The notes beneath the pieces were generated by a model. It was not told where the DNA came from, did not search any database, and saw nothing but the letters and a program-made list of their open reading frames with translations. DNA of 64,000 nucleotides. Origin: Pleomorphomonas koreensis DSM 23070 (GTDB taxonomy: Bacteria; Pseudomonadota; Alphaproteobacteria; Rhizobiales; Pleomorphomonadaceae). Each line of letters opens with the position of its first letter. The stretch's first letter is position 1. Location: the NCBI RefSeq assembly GCF_000425185.1, contig NZ_AULH01000012.1:1-64000 (forward strand). Direction: 5' to 3'. Made by a program: the position numbers and the translations under genes. Below, one piece after another: positions 36,155 to 44,474 of the stretch.

Positions 36155-37536
36155 GAATGAAGCCTCAGGTGATTGATGAGATCGACGCGGGTGACCACGC
36201 CGAGGAAGTCGCTGCCGTCGAGCACCAGGGCGACTTCGCCGCGCTCGAACAGGGGGAGGGCGGCGCTGACGGGATCGATGGATTGCAGCGTGTGCAGGTC
36301 GGTGATCATGTGCTCGCCGACCGTTTCGCCGAAACGGGCTTGGCCGGCCGCGGTCCCGCGCCCCAGCGCGACATAGAGATCGCCCTCGTCGATGATGCCG
36401 ACGAGACGGCCGCCGGCGACGACCGGCAGTTGCGACACGTCGGCCTGACGCATCCGCTTGTAGGCGGTGGCGAGCGTATCGTCGGGAGCGACGGTGACGG
36501 TGGAGCCGTCCTGCTGGCGACGGATGACCAGATCCGAGAGGTTGCCGCGAACCGGACGGTCGGCGAGGCCCTGCTCGGCCAGCCAGCCGTCGTCGTAGAC
36601 CTTGGAGAGATACTTGGCGCCGGTGTCGCAGACCAGCGTGACGACGCGCTTCGGCATCGTCTGAGCCCGGCAGTACTTGAGTGCGGCAGCGAGCAGCGTG
36701 CCCGACGACGAGCCGGCCAGGATGCCTTCCTTGGCGAGGAGTTCGCGGGCGGCGGCAAAGCTTTCGGCATCGGTGACGGTGTAGGCCGACGACACCAGCG
36801 ACAGGTCGCAGTTGTCCGGCACGAAGTCCTCGCCAATACCCTCGACAGCCCAGGACCCGGCCTCGATCAGCTTGCCTGTGTTGACGAGCGGCGCCAGCAC
36901 CGACCCCTCGGGATCGGCGAGCACCATCCCAGTCTTCGGCGATACGCGCTTGAAGTAGCGTCCGATGCCCGAGAGCGTGCCGCCCGAACCGACGCCGACC
37001 ACGATGGCGTCGACGTCGCCGTCGAGCTGGCTGTGAATTTCCGGCGCGGTGGTCGTCTCGTGGGCGGCCGGATTGGCGGGGTTGGCGAATTGGTTGACAT
37101 AGAAGGCGCCAAGCTCGCCGGCGAGACGCTCCGCCATGTCCTGGTAGTAGGCGGGATGGCCCTTGCCGACATCCGAGCGGGTGAGACGCACATCGGTGCC
37201 GAGTGCGCGCAGGTGGGCGATCTTCTCGCGCGACATCTTGTCGGGCACCACAAGGATCACCTTGTAGCCCTTGGGCAGGCCGACCTGGGCGAGGCCAAGA
37301 CCGGTATTGCCGGCCGTTGCCTCGATGATCGTACCGCCCGGCTTGAGCCGGCCGTCCGCCTCGGCGGCCGAGATCATCGACAGGGCGACGCGATCCTTGA
37401 TCGAGCCGCCCGGATTGGCACTTTCGAGTTTGACGAACAGGCGGCAGAGGCCGGTGTTGAAGCGGGTAAGTTCAACCACCGGCGTGGCGCCGATCAGGTC
37501 GAGCGCCGAGCGGGCGGGCTTCCGAAGAGCGGACAT
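36151..37536 (-). CDS. cbs: Cystathionine beta-synthase
   Basis: A 461-residue enzyme joining serine and homocysteine to cystathionine. The PLP domain has Lys47 in NPGGSIKDR and the loop ATAGNTGLGLA; the phosphate loop is GVGSGGTLSGIG. Two C-terminal CBS domains (about 335-460) read DLVIRRQQDGSTVTV and MITDLHTLQSIDPVSAALPLFE. The presence of CBS domains separates it from plain cysteine synthase. The ATG at 37536 follows AAGGAT. With the overlapping lyase it forms the homocysteine-to-cysteine route. Confidence 0.9.
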   Translation of the reverse strand: MSALRKPARSALDLIGATPVVELTRFNTGLCRLFVKLESANPGGSIKDRVALSMISAAEADGRLKPGGTIIEATAGNTGLGLAQVGLPKGYKVILVVPDKMSREKIAHLRALGTDVRLTRSDVGKGHPAYYQDMAERLAGELGAFYVNQFANPANPAAHETTTAPEIHSQLDGDVDAIVVGVGSGGTLSGIGRYFKRVSPKTGMVLADPEGSVLAPLVNTGKLIEAGSWAVEGIGEDFVPDNCDLSLVSSAYTVTDAESFAAARELLAKEGILAGSSSGTLLAAALKYCRAQTMPKRVVTLVCDTGAKYLSKVYDDGWLAEQGLADRPVRGNLSDLVIRRQQDGSTVTVAPDDTLATAYKRMRQADVSQLPVVAGGRLVGIIDEGDLYVALGRGTAAGQARFGETVGEHMITDLHTLQSIDPVSAALPLFERGEVALVLDGSDFLGVVTRVDLINHLRLHS

Positions 37537-38009
37537 GGGATTATCCTTGGAAAATGGCAGGCTACGCGGCCCTGGCGAACCGATTGGAACGACGAATGGC
37601 GCGGAGATCGACACGCCGTGTCGGCAGGCAGCGCAAACGAATGGCTGCGCCGGTGTGGGTGCAGTCACGACATCGAGCGTAGAGGGAGATGCCGGTTTTC
37701 ACAGAACGCCGGAAGTGGTTCCGGTTCGTCTCGCAGAGTTCGCTCACGCGGCTGCGGTCAAGGCTGCCAACGCCCCGCCCCGCCCACGACCGCGCCGCTG
37801 CGCTGATCGTCGACAGGGCGCTCGGCATTCGGCCTTCGGACATTCTGAATGCTCCGGATCGATCAATGACGCCGGCTTGGCCAGCTTTCGTGAAGAATGC
37901 TAGCCAATATTCTTCCCCGCCATCAGGCTTTTGTTTTCCTTTTGTGGGAAGAAGACGGAACGATATGCCGCGACAGGCCGGTTTTATTGCACGGAGTTTG
38001 CCTGCTCCC
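37537..38009. other. Intergenic region upstream of cbs
   Basis: 473 bp without a supported gene. It contains a perfect 7-bp inverted repeat (GAAGAAT / ATTCTTC, 37892-37915) with GCTAGC in its loop, which could be an operator or the end of the Aap unit. Frames on both strands are short shadows. Confidence 0.45.
37892..37915. promoter_or_regulatory. Inverted repeat between aapM and cbs
   Basis: GAAGAAT-N10-ATTCTTC. On the minus strand it reads GAATATTGGCTAG, resembling the AT-rich element GAAAATATTGCTAAG upstream of tauA. Role unknown. Confidence 0.35.
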
Positions 38010-39065
38010 TCACGGTGTTCTGAGATGTCGCTCCAGCCACAGGCTGTAGCGCGCGGCGACAAAGCAGAAGGCGAAGTAGATGGCCGCCGCGAACACATAG
38101 GCTTCAGCGTAGAAGCCGATCCAGTTGGGATCGGTGGCGGCGGCGCGTGCCGCGTTGAGCAGGTCGAACATGCCGATGATCGCCACCAGCGTCGTGTCCT
38201 GGAAGATGCCGACCGCCAAGTTGACGATGGGGGCGATCACCTGCTTCAGGGCTTGTGGCAACACCACGAGGCGCAACGTCTGCCACTGCGTGAGGCCGAG
38301 CGATGCCGCCGCCTCCGCCTGGCCGCTTGGCACGGCCTGCAGGCCGGCGCGAATGATTTCCGCCAGGTAGGCCGAAACGAAGATGGACAGCGCCACGGCG
38401 GCGCGCGCGAACTTGTCGATGGCAGCTCCAGCCGGCAGCATCAGCGGGAACAAGAGCGTTGCCGCGTAGAGGATGGCGATGAACGGTACGCCGCGCACCG
38501 TCTCGATCAACACCACCGCGTAGAGGCGGATGCCGCCGAGCTTCGAGCGGCGGGCGAGCGCCAGTAAAATGGCGAGCGGGAAGGCGAGGACGAAGCTGCC
38601 GAGCGACAGCAGCAACGTCACCGGCAGGCCGCCCCACTTCTCGGTCGGGATCGGCGAAAGCGGTCCGCCGCCGCCGAGCATCCAGATGGCGGCGAGAAGG
38701 CCCGCGATCCAGCCGCCGGCCAGCCAGCGCCCCCAGAGGCGCGGCGCGGCCGACAGCGCCAGGAGTGCCATGAGAAGCGCGCTGGCCGCATAGGCGCGCG
38801 ACGCCTGATCCTGCGGATAGAAGCCCAGGACGATGAACTTCAGCTTCTCGCCGACGAAGGCCCAGCAAGCGCCCGACGCCGCCTTGCAGCTTTCGGCCGT
38901 GCCGGTGAAGGTGGCGTCGATCAGCAGCCAGCGGATCAGCGGCGGTGCCAGCAAGGCCGCGACGATCAGCACGGCAACCGACAGGATGAGGTTGCCGCCA
39001 CTGCCGACGGTCGCCTTCAGGAAGGGCGATCTGTCGAGGAGGGATGGCGGGCGCAATGTGCTCAT
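38010..39065 (-). CDS. aapM: General L-amino acid ABC permease AapM-type
   Basis: A 351-residue polar amino acid permease with an N-terminal hydrophobic region followed by the HisM-type domain: GLPVTLLLSLGSFVLAFPLA, RGVPFIAILYAATLLFP and EAAASLGLTQWQTLRLVVLPQAL. The true start (ATG at 39065) overlaps the aapQ stop by 4 bp. A longer in-frame reading to 39653 has no membrane-protein character. No AapP ATPase gene follows; the next gene is cbs. Confidence 0.85.
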   Translation of the reverse strand: MSTLRPPSLLDRSPFLKATVGSGGNLILSVAVLIVAALLAPPLIRWLLIDATFTGTAESCKAASGACWAFVGEKLKFIVLGFYPQDQASRAYAASALLMALLALSAAPRLWGRWLAGGWIAGLLAAIWMLGGGGPLSPIPTEKWGGLPVTLLLSLGSFVLAFPLAILLALARRSKLGGIRLYAVVLIETVRGVPFIAILYAATLLFPLMLPAGAAIDKFARAAVALSIFVSAYLAEIIRAGLQAVPSGQAEAAASLGLTQWQTLRLVVLPQALKQVIAPIVNLAVGIFQDTTLVAIIGMFDLLNAARAAATDPNWIGFYAEAYVFAAAIYFAFCFVAARYSLWLERHLRTP

Positions 39066-40273
39066 CGCCGCTCGCTCCGCAGGACATGGCTTCGGTTGTA
39101 GGCGTTCATGACGGCGGAAGTCGCGAGGCTGAGCGTCAGATAGGCGCCGAGCATCAGTGCAATCACCTCCAGCGCCTGTCCCGAGACGTTGGCCGTGGTG
39201 TTGAGGATGCTGACGAGGTCCGGAAAGCCGATGGCGACGGCGAGCGACGAATTCTTGGTGAGGCTCAGATAACTCGACGTCATCACCGGGATGATGATCC
39301 TGAGTGCCTGCGGCAGGATGACGAGGCGCATCACCGCAAGCGGGCGGAGACCCAGGGATCGGGCGGCTTCCCATTGACCGTTGGGTATGGCGAGGATGCC
39401 GGCACGGACCGTTTCGGCAATCGAGGCGGAGGCATTGACGGCCAGCCCCAGCATCAGCGCGGCGAATTCCGGTGTCATGGAAGCGCCGCCGCGAATGTTG
39501 AAGCCCTTGAGCGCTGGGATGTCGGGGGTGAAGGCAATTCCAAAACCGGCTGCGACGGCAAGGGGAACCGAGAGAGCAGCCAGATAGGCCAGAGCAACCA
39601 CACGACGCGGAGAGGGGCCGGCCAGCCTGCGGCGGCGGCGCAATATCGCCCACGTCGCGATGAGGCTTGCCGATACTACGGCCAGCATGGGCAGGCCGTG
39701 GCCTCCGGTATCGATGGCCGGCAGGAACAGGCCGCGATTGCTGAGGAGGATGCCAGGGAGCGGCGACAGCGCCTGCTTGGGCACGGGCAAGAGATGGATC
39801 ACCGTGTTCCAGGCGAACAGCTGCAGCAGCAGGGGCGTGTTGCGCAACAGCTCGACATAGGCCTGCACGAGGCGGGAAATCAGCGGATTGGGCGACAGGC
39901 GGGCAATGCCGAGGCTGACCCCGAGCCCCGTCGCGACGAGGCAGCCCAGCGCCGAGACGGCGATGGTGTTGAGGAGGCCGACCAGCGCGGCGCGGGCATA
40001 ACTGTCGCCGGCGGCATAGGCGATGAAGCTCTCGCCAATCTCATAGTTGGCGGTGTGCCCCATGAACGCGAAGCCGGGCGTGAGGCCGAGCCGGGCCATG
40101 TTGGCGAGGAGATTTCGGCCAAGCCAGATGAAGACGAGCAGCGTTCCGAGGTAAAGGGCGAGCTGGGCCAGCGGCCAGCCGCCCAACCACAGGCGAATGA
40201 ACGCGGGAACTCCGGGCCGCGTGCGGCCCGGTTCCTCGTCTGCGGCAGAGGCGTTGATGACGCCGTCGACCAT
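39062..40273 (-). CDS. aapQ: General L-amino acid ABC permease AapQ-type
   Basis: A 403-residue permease with about eight hydrophobic segments. The long periplasmic insertion between helices is typical of AapQ. Motifs include YVELLRNTPLLLQLFAWN and ARSLGLRPLAVMRLVILPQALR. Adjacent to aapJ (12 bp) and overlapping aapM, so one operon. Confidence 0.87.
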   Translation of the reverse strand: MVDGVINASAADEEPGRTRPGVPAFIRLWLGGWPLAQLALYLGTLLVFIWLGRNLLANMARLGLTPGFAFMGHTANYEIGESFIAYAAGDSYARAALVGLLNTIAVSALGCLVATGLGVSLGIARLSPNPLISRLVQAYVELLRNTPLLLQLFAWNTVIHLLPVPKQALSPLPGILLSNRGLFLPAIDTGGHGLPMLAVVSASLIATWAILRRRRRLAGPSPRRVVALAYLAALSVPLAVAAGFGIAFTPDIPALKGFNIRGGASMTPEFAALMLGLAVNASASIAETVRAGILAIPNGQWEAARSLGLRPLAVMRLVILPQALRIIIPVMTSSYLSLTKNSSLAVAIGFPDLVSILNTTANVSGQALEVIALMLGAYLTLSLATSAVMNAYNRSHVLRSERR

Positions 40274-40285
40274 GGTTCGCGCCTC

Positions 40286-41323
40286 TCAGCGGAACGGCGG
40301 CGAGTAGATCAGGCCACCCTTGGTCCAGAGCTGGTTGTAACCACGCTCGAAGGCCACAGGCGTCTTCGGGCCGATGTTGCGCTCGAAGATTTCGCCGTAA
40401 TTGCCCACCGCCTTGATGATGTTGTAGGCGAACTTCGGATCGAGGCCGATGGCTTCGCCGAGCGAGGTATCGACGCCAAGGAAGCGCTTGATCGAGGGAT
40501 CGTCGCTCTTCAGGAACTCGTCGACGTTGGCTTGCGTGATGCCGAATTCCTCGGCCTGAATGGTGGCGTAGACCGTCCAGTTGACGATCTCCAGCCAGCG
40601 ATCGTCGCCAGCGCGAACGGCGGGAACCAGCGGTTCCTTGGAGAGGCGTTCTGGCAGTACCACGTAGTCGTCGGGCTTGGCGAGCTGGCTGCGGCGGATG
40701 GCGAGGTCGGAGCTGTCCTGTGTCAGGGCATCGACACGGCCGGATTCGAGGGCCGCGACGAACTCCTTGGAGTCCTCGATGACCACCGGGGTGTACTTCT
40801 TTCCCGTCTTGCGGAAGAAGTCGGCGATGTTGAGCTCGCCGGTGGTGCCGGACTGCACGCCAATGGTTGCGCCATCGAGGTCGACGGCCTTCTCGACGCC
40901 GAGCGACTTTTTCACCAGGATGCCCTGGCCATCATAGAAAAGCACCGGACCGAAGTGGAAGCCGAGCTTGAAGGCGCGTGTGATGGTCTGCGTCACGCCG
41001 GACAGAAGGATGTCGAACTCGCCGGCCTGAAGCGCCGGCAGGCGCTGCTGAGGCGACGACGAAGTAAACTCCACCTTGCTGGGATCGTTGAATACGGTCA
41101 CCGCCAGCGCCCGTCCGAAGTCGACGAAGAAGCCCTGCCACTTGCCGCCGGAATCGGGGGCGAAGAAGCCCGGCGACGTGCCGACGCCGACCTTGATGAC
41201 ACCGCGCTGCTGAATGGCGTCGAGGGTGGGGCCGGCCTTGGCCGCCGTAAGAAACGCACCGCTGATGGCGAGGGCCACGGTCGCCGCGCGCAGGCCCTGG
41301 GCGAACCCGAAATGAAATGACAT
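40286..41323 (-). CDS. aapJ: Amino acid-binding periplasmic protein AapJ-type
   Basis: A 345-residue binding protein with a signal peptide cleaved near TAAKAGPT (about residue 30). The mature domain reads GVIKVGVGTSPGFFAPDSGGKWQGFFVDFGRALA, then GVTQTITRA and QSGTTGELNIADFF, as in AapJ/BztA. The ATG at 41323 is used because the frame upstream of it lacks signal-peptide character. Given the island, cystine or methionine-type amino acids are plausible ligands, but Aap systems are broad. Confidence 0.87.
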   Translation of the reverse strand: MSFHFGFAQGLRAATVALAISGAFLTAAKAGPTLDAIQQRGVIKVGVGTSPGFFAPDSGGKWQGFFVDFGRALAVTVFNDPSKVEFTSSSPQQRLPALQAGEFDILLSGVTQTITRAFKLGFHFGPVLFYDGQGILVKKSLGVEKAVDLDGATIGVQSGTTGELNIADFFRKTGKKYTPVVIEDSKEFVAALESGRVDALTQDSSDLAIRRSQLAKPDDYVVLPERLSKEPLVPAVRAGDDRWLEIVNWTVYATIQAEEFGITQANVDEFLKSDDPSIKRFLGVDTSLGEAIGLDPKFAYNIIKAVGNYGEIFERNIGPKTPVAFERGYNQLWTKGGLIYSPPFR

Positions 41324-41610
41324 GAGAGCACCTATCGAAGAAGAACGAGCCCGCCAAAACGCTGGGGGTCGAAGAGGGGAGAGAACCTTCCGACCGAGGC
41401 GGGCTCTGGCGCCAAATTGAGCAGGTCCGGCCGACGGTGCCAAAATATAAACTATCAAAATTATAGCATAATGGCGAAATTCGTTCCATTCGGGCTGGAA
41501 GGCCGTCGAGATTGCCAGTTTTCCGCATGAGAAGCGCTGCGCCGGCTCTCGGTCGATTGACGCCCTTAATGCGGGCCGCTATCCCGGCTTGACGCGTCCG
41601 GAGGCGATCG

Positions 41611-42054
41611 ATGCTGACCAAGAAGGGCAAATACGGGCTCAAGGCACTGGTCCACCTTGCCCGATCGGAGCCGGGCAAGGCGGTTCAGGTCGCCGAAATC
41701 GCGACGCAGGAGAACATCTCCAAGAAGTTTCTCGACGCCATCATGCGCGATCTCAAGAACGCCGGCTTCGTTCGGTCCTGGAAAGGCCCTGGTGGCGGCT
41801 TCGCTTTGAGCCGGCCGGCCGCCGAGATCGTCATTGGTCCGGTCGTTCGCGCGCTCGACGGTCCGCTGGCGCCGATCGCCTGCGCCAGCCGTACCGCCTT
41901 CCAGCCTTGCGATGACTGTGGCGACCTCTCGACCTGCTCGGTCCGCATCGTCATGACCGAGGTGAGAGATGCCATGGCCGAAGTGCTCGACCGCACAACG
42001 CTCGCGGATATGGTCGCCAAATCCAGCGCAGCGGCCACGATGCTCGCCAGCTGA
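41611..42054 (+). CDS. Rrf2-family transcriptional regulator
   Basis: A 147-residue winged-helix regulator: LTKKGKYGLKALVHLAR, then IATQENISKKFLDAIMRDLKNAGFV and KGPGGGFALSRP. Four cysteines (91, 100, 103, 109) lie in the region where IscR holds its Fe-S cluster, so cluster- or sulfur-dependent sensing is possible. The family includes CymR, the cysteine-metabolism repressor, which makes this the best local candidate for controlling the sulfur genes. It is divergent from aapJ. Confidence 0.88.
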   Translation: MLTKKGKYGLKALVHLARSEPGKAVQVAEIATQENISKKFLDAIMRDLKNAGFVRSWKGPGGGFALSRPAAEIVIGPVVRALDGPLAPIACASRTAFQPCDDCGDLSTCSVRIVMTEVRDAMAEVLDRTTLADMVAKSSAAATMLAS

Positions 42055-42058
42055 AGCC

Positions 42059-43114
42059 TCAGTAAGCCGAGCCGGGGCCGGACGCGGCACGCTCGGCCTC
42101 GGTCAGGAGGTCGGCGTGATGCCGCTTGGCGACATCAGGGTGAGAGCGGAGCCGGCTCTTTAGCGCGTTGCGGCCCACCTGCTGGAAGATCGGATTGAGT
42201 GCATCGACCGTCACGCCGCGCCGCTTGTCCTTGATCTCTTCGGGCAGCTCGATGACCGGCACCGTCGAGTCGATGCGGGCGCCCAGGAAGAAGGCTACCG
42301 AATAGCGCTCACTGCCAGCAGGCGGCGCTACGACATCATGCACATCGGCGCGAACATAGCCCTGCGTTGCCAACTCCAGCACTTCACCGGTGTTGATGAT
42401 GAAGGTACCCGGTACCGGCGGCGCCTCGATCCACTCGCCGTCTTCGGTACGGACGCGCAGTCCGCCCACCTTGTCCTGCAGGAGCACGGTGACGAAGCCG
42501 CCGTCCTTGTGAGCGCCGACGCCCTGTGAACTCTCGGCGACATCCCGGCCCGGATAGCGGATCAGCTTCAGGAGCTGCGTCGGCAGTGGCGTGTAAATAT
42601 CGGAGAAGACATCTTCGTCCTGACCGAGCGCTACGGAGATTGCCTTGAGAACCTCGAGGCCGATGCGCGTCACTTCCGCCTGGTAGCGCAGGATCAGCGG
42701 CTTGAAGTCGGGAAGCGCCTCCGGCCACTGGTTGGGGCCGGTCAGCCGGTTCCAGGGCTTCTCGGGATCTTCCGGCAGCCGTTCCGCTTCGGTGGCGATA
42801 TCGATCTGTTCGCGCCAGTCCTTTTCGCCGCGTGTCAGCTCCCAGCCCGGCCGGTTGTAGCCACGAAAATGCGGCGAGTTGGCCATTTCGACCTTCAGCT
42901 TCTCCTCGATGGGCTGGGCGAAGAAGCGCTGGGATTGGGCGAGAACGTCGTCGATCAGCGACTGCGGCACGCCATGGCCCGTCAGGTAGAAGAAGCCATG
43001 GTCGTAGAGAATGCGCCGAAGCTCGTCAATGAAGCGGCCCCGTTCCTCGGCCGGCCCGCGGAATCGGGAAATGTCCACGAAGGGCAGGGTGACGGAGGTC
43101 GGCTGATAGGTCAT
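42059..43114 (-). CDS. 2-oxoglutarate/Fe(II) oxygenase, isopenicillin N synthase-like
   Basis: A 351-residue non-haem iron oxygenase. The iron triad is His202, Asp204 (GVGAHKDGGFV) and His259 (RADVHDVV), with the R-X-S motif at Arg270/Ser272 (ERYSVAFF). The N-terminal DIOX domain reads DHGFFYLTGHGVP. The substrate is unknown. An AATACTAAATCT motif upstream, shared with marD, suggests induction with the sulfur genes, and a role in organosulfur oxidation is inference only. GAGGAGC precedes the ATG. Confidence 0.85.
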   Translation of the reverse strand: MTYQPTSVTLPFVDISRFRGPAEERGRFIDELRRILYDHGFFYLTGHGVPQSLIDDVLAQSQRFFAQPIEEKLKVEMANSPHFRGYNRPGWELTRGEKDWREQIDIATEAERLPEDPEKPWNRLTGPNQWPEALPDFKPLILRYQAEVTRIGLEVLKAISVALGQDEDVFSDIYTPLPTQLLKLIRYPGRDVAESSQGVGAHKDGGFVTVLLQDKVGGLRVRTEDGEWIEAPPVPGTFIINTGEVLELATQGYVRADVHDVVAPPAGSERYSVAFFLGARIDSTVPVIELPEEIKDKRRGVTVDALNPIFQQVGRNALKSRLRSHPDVAKRHHADLLTEAERAASGPGSAY

Positions 43115-43187
43115 GGATATGCTCCTCGAAGATCGGCGCCGCACCGGCGTCTTGCTTTATTCGAGCACGACCTCCGCATAGACGACA

Positions 43188-43202
43188 GATTTAGTATTCT
43201 TT
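43188..43202. promoter_or_regulatory. AATACTA sulfur motif upstream of the 2OG oxygenase-like gene
   Basis: Reads AGAATACTAAATCT on the minus strand, about 75 bp before the start at 43114. Twelve consecutive bases (AATACTAAATCT) equal those upstream of marD. Confidence 0.5.
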
Positions 43203-43224
43203 AGATCGCCCCTACGTCGCATTT

Positions 43225-43842
43225 TCAGTTCGCTATCGCGGCCACCGGGAAAATCGGCTTGCGCAGCGCGCCGCCGGAGAATCCGCTGCCGTGAGGCAGC
43301 GGTTTTCCCTGCGCCACCGTGGCCAGCCGAGCGAGCAACCTCTGGCCTTCGGGCCAGGCGCCAAGGTCGGCAGCGGCGTTGATATGGCCGGCATAGCCGG
43401 CGTCGACATACTCGGCTTCCCACATGCGCGCGAGAATGCGGGCGCGGGCCGGCGGCATCCAGGGATCGTTGCGACTGCCGACGACGATGGCGGGAAAGCC
43501 GAACGGCGCCGTAGGAAGCGGAGCAAAGGAAGCGATTTCCAGCACTTGCGCCGCCCGATTGTCCACGTCGGCCGGTGCCACCAGCAGCGCGCCGGCCATC
43601 GGCAGATCAGGGCGGCGGTTCGCAAGGTGCGCGATCAGAGCGGCGCCGAGACTGTGGCCCACCAGGATGGCGTTGGGATGGCGCTCGATTGCTTCGATCG
43701 CCGCAGCGAGCCAGTCGCCGAGATCGGGATGCTGCCAGTCGCGTTGCCGCACCAGCACCGTCTTTTCCATCAGGTCCAGCCAGTGCGCTTGCCAATGTTC
43801 CGGTCCGGAGCCCTGCCAGCCCGGAAGGATGAGCGTCGTCAT
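43225..43842 (-). CDS. RBBP9/YdeN-type alpha/beta hydrolase
   Basis: A 205-residue serine hydrolase. It opens TTLILPGWQGSGPEHWQAHW, has the nucleophile Ser64 in VGHSLGAAL, Asp in GSRNDPW and His in YAGHINAA. This is the RBBP9 family of small hydrolases with unknown natural substrates. The ATG at 43842 follows GGGAG. It lies upstream of the oxygenase gene on the same strand, about 110 bp apart. Confidence 0.85.
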   Translation of the reverse strand: MTTLILPGWQGSGPEHWQAHWLDLMEKTVLVRQRDWQHPDLGDWLAAAIEAIERHPNAILVGHSLGAALIAHLANRRPDLPMAGALLVAPADVDNRAAQVLEIASFAPLPTAPFGFPAIVVGSRNDPWMPPARARILARMWEAEYVDAGYAGHINAAADLGAWPEGQRLLARLATVAQGKPLPHGSGFSGGALRKPIFPVAAIAN

Positions 43843-44030
43843 CGCGTATCTCCCTTTGCCAGAACGGGGGCGGAGGCCGGAAGGCATCCGCCGCATGCCA
43901 CCGAAGGGTAGGTGAGGCACCGGTTCTTGTAGTGGTCGGATTTTTCGTTTTCGGCGCAGAAGGGGGATCGCTGTTGCAGCGTACGGCGCTCGGGAAGACG
44001 AAGGCGTGATCCGGGCCAGGAGGTTCCGAA

Positions 44031-44408
44031 ATGGTTCCGTCGAAGGCCATGGCTGGAACGGCGATGCGCGAGGTCGACCACGGGCTGATCGAGGCGGCCG
44101 AGGCGATCGGCGCCACGCCCTTTCAGATCATCGTCAAGGTAATCAGTCCCGAGGCGCTGCCGGGCGTCGTCGCCGGCGTTACGGTGACGCTGGTCGGCCT
44201 GGTCGGCTATTCCACCACGGCCGGTACGGTGGGTGGCGGCGGGCTCGGTGATCTCGGCATCCGCTACGGTTACCAGCGCTTCATGCCGGAGGTGATGCTG
44301 ATCGTCGTCGTCATTCTGGTGGTGCTGGTTCGGGTGATCCAATTTGCCGGCGATCGTGCCGCCTTCGCGGTCAACCATCGCCCGGCGCGCCGGCGTCGCC
44401 TGTCCTGA
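44031..44408 (+). pseudogene. metI: 5'-truncated methionine ABC permease (metI remnant)
   Basis: Encodes only the C-terminal half of a MetI permease: IEAAEAIGATPFQIIVKVISPEALPGVV, VTLVGLVGYSTTAGTVGGGGLGDLGIRYGY and the end VRVIQFAGDR. A complete MetI has about 217 residues; the first 100 or so, with three helices, are missing, and the 110 bp upstream show no trace of them. No metN or metQ is next to it. Probably a relic of a D-methionine importer displaced by rearrangement. Confidence 0.8.
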
Positions 44409-44474
44409 AGACGGACGATCCGGACGATTTTGCCCTCGGGCCGGCAGGACCGACCCGAGGGGCGTTCATGTTCG

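Noticed and set aside
39066-39653. N-terminal extension of AapM
   Set aside because: Lies entirely inside aapQ in another frame, rich in Arg/His/Pro and not membrane-like. The start at 39065 with ATGA overlap is better.
39044-41320. 758-codon plus-strand frame opposite aapQ/aapJ
   Set aside because: Antisense shadow; no domain and composition set by the opposite strand.
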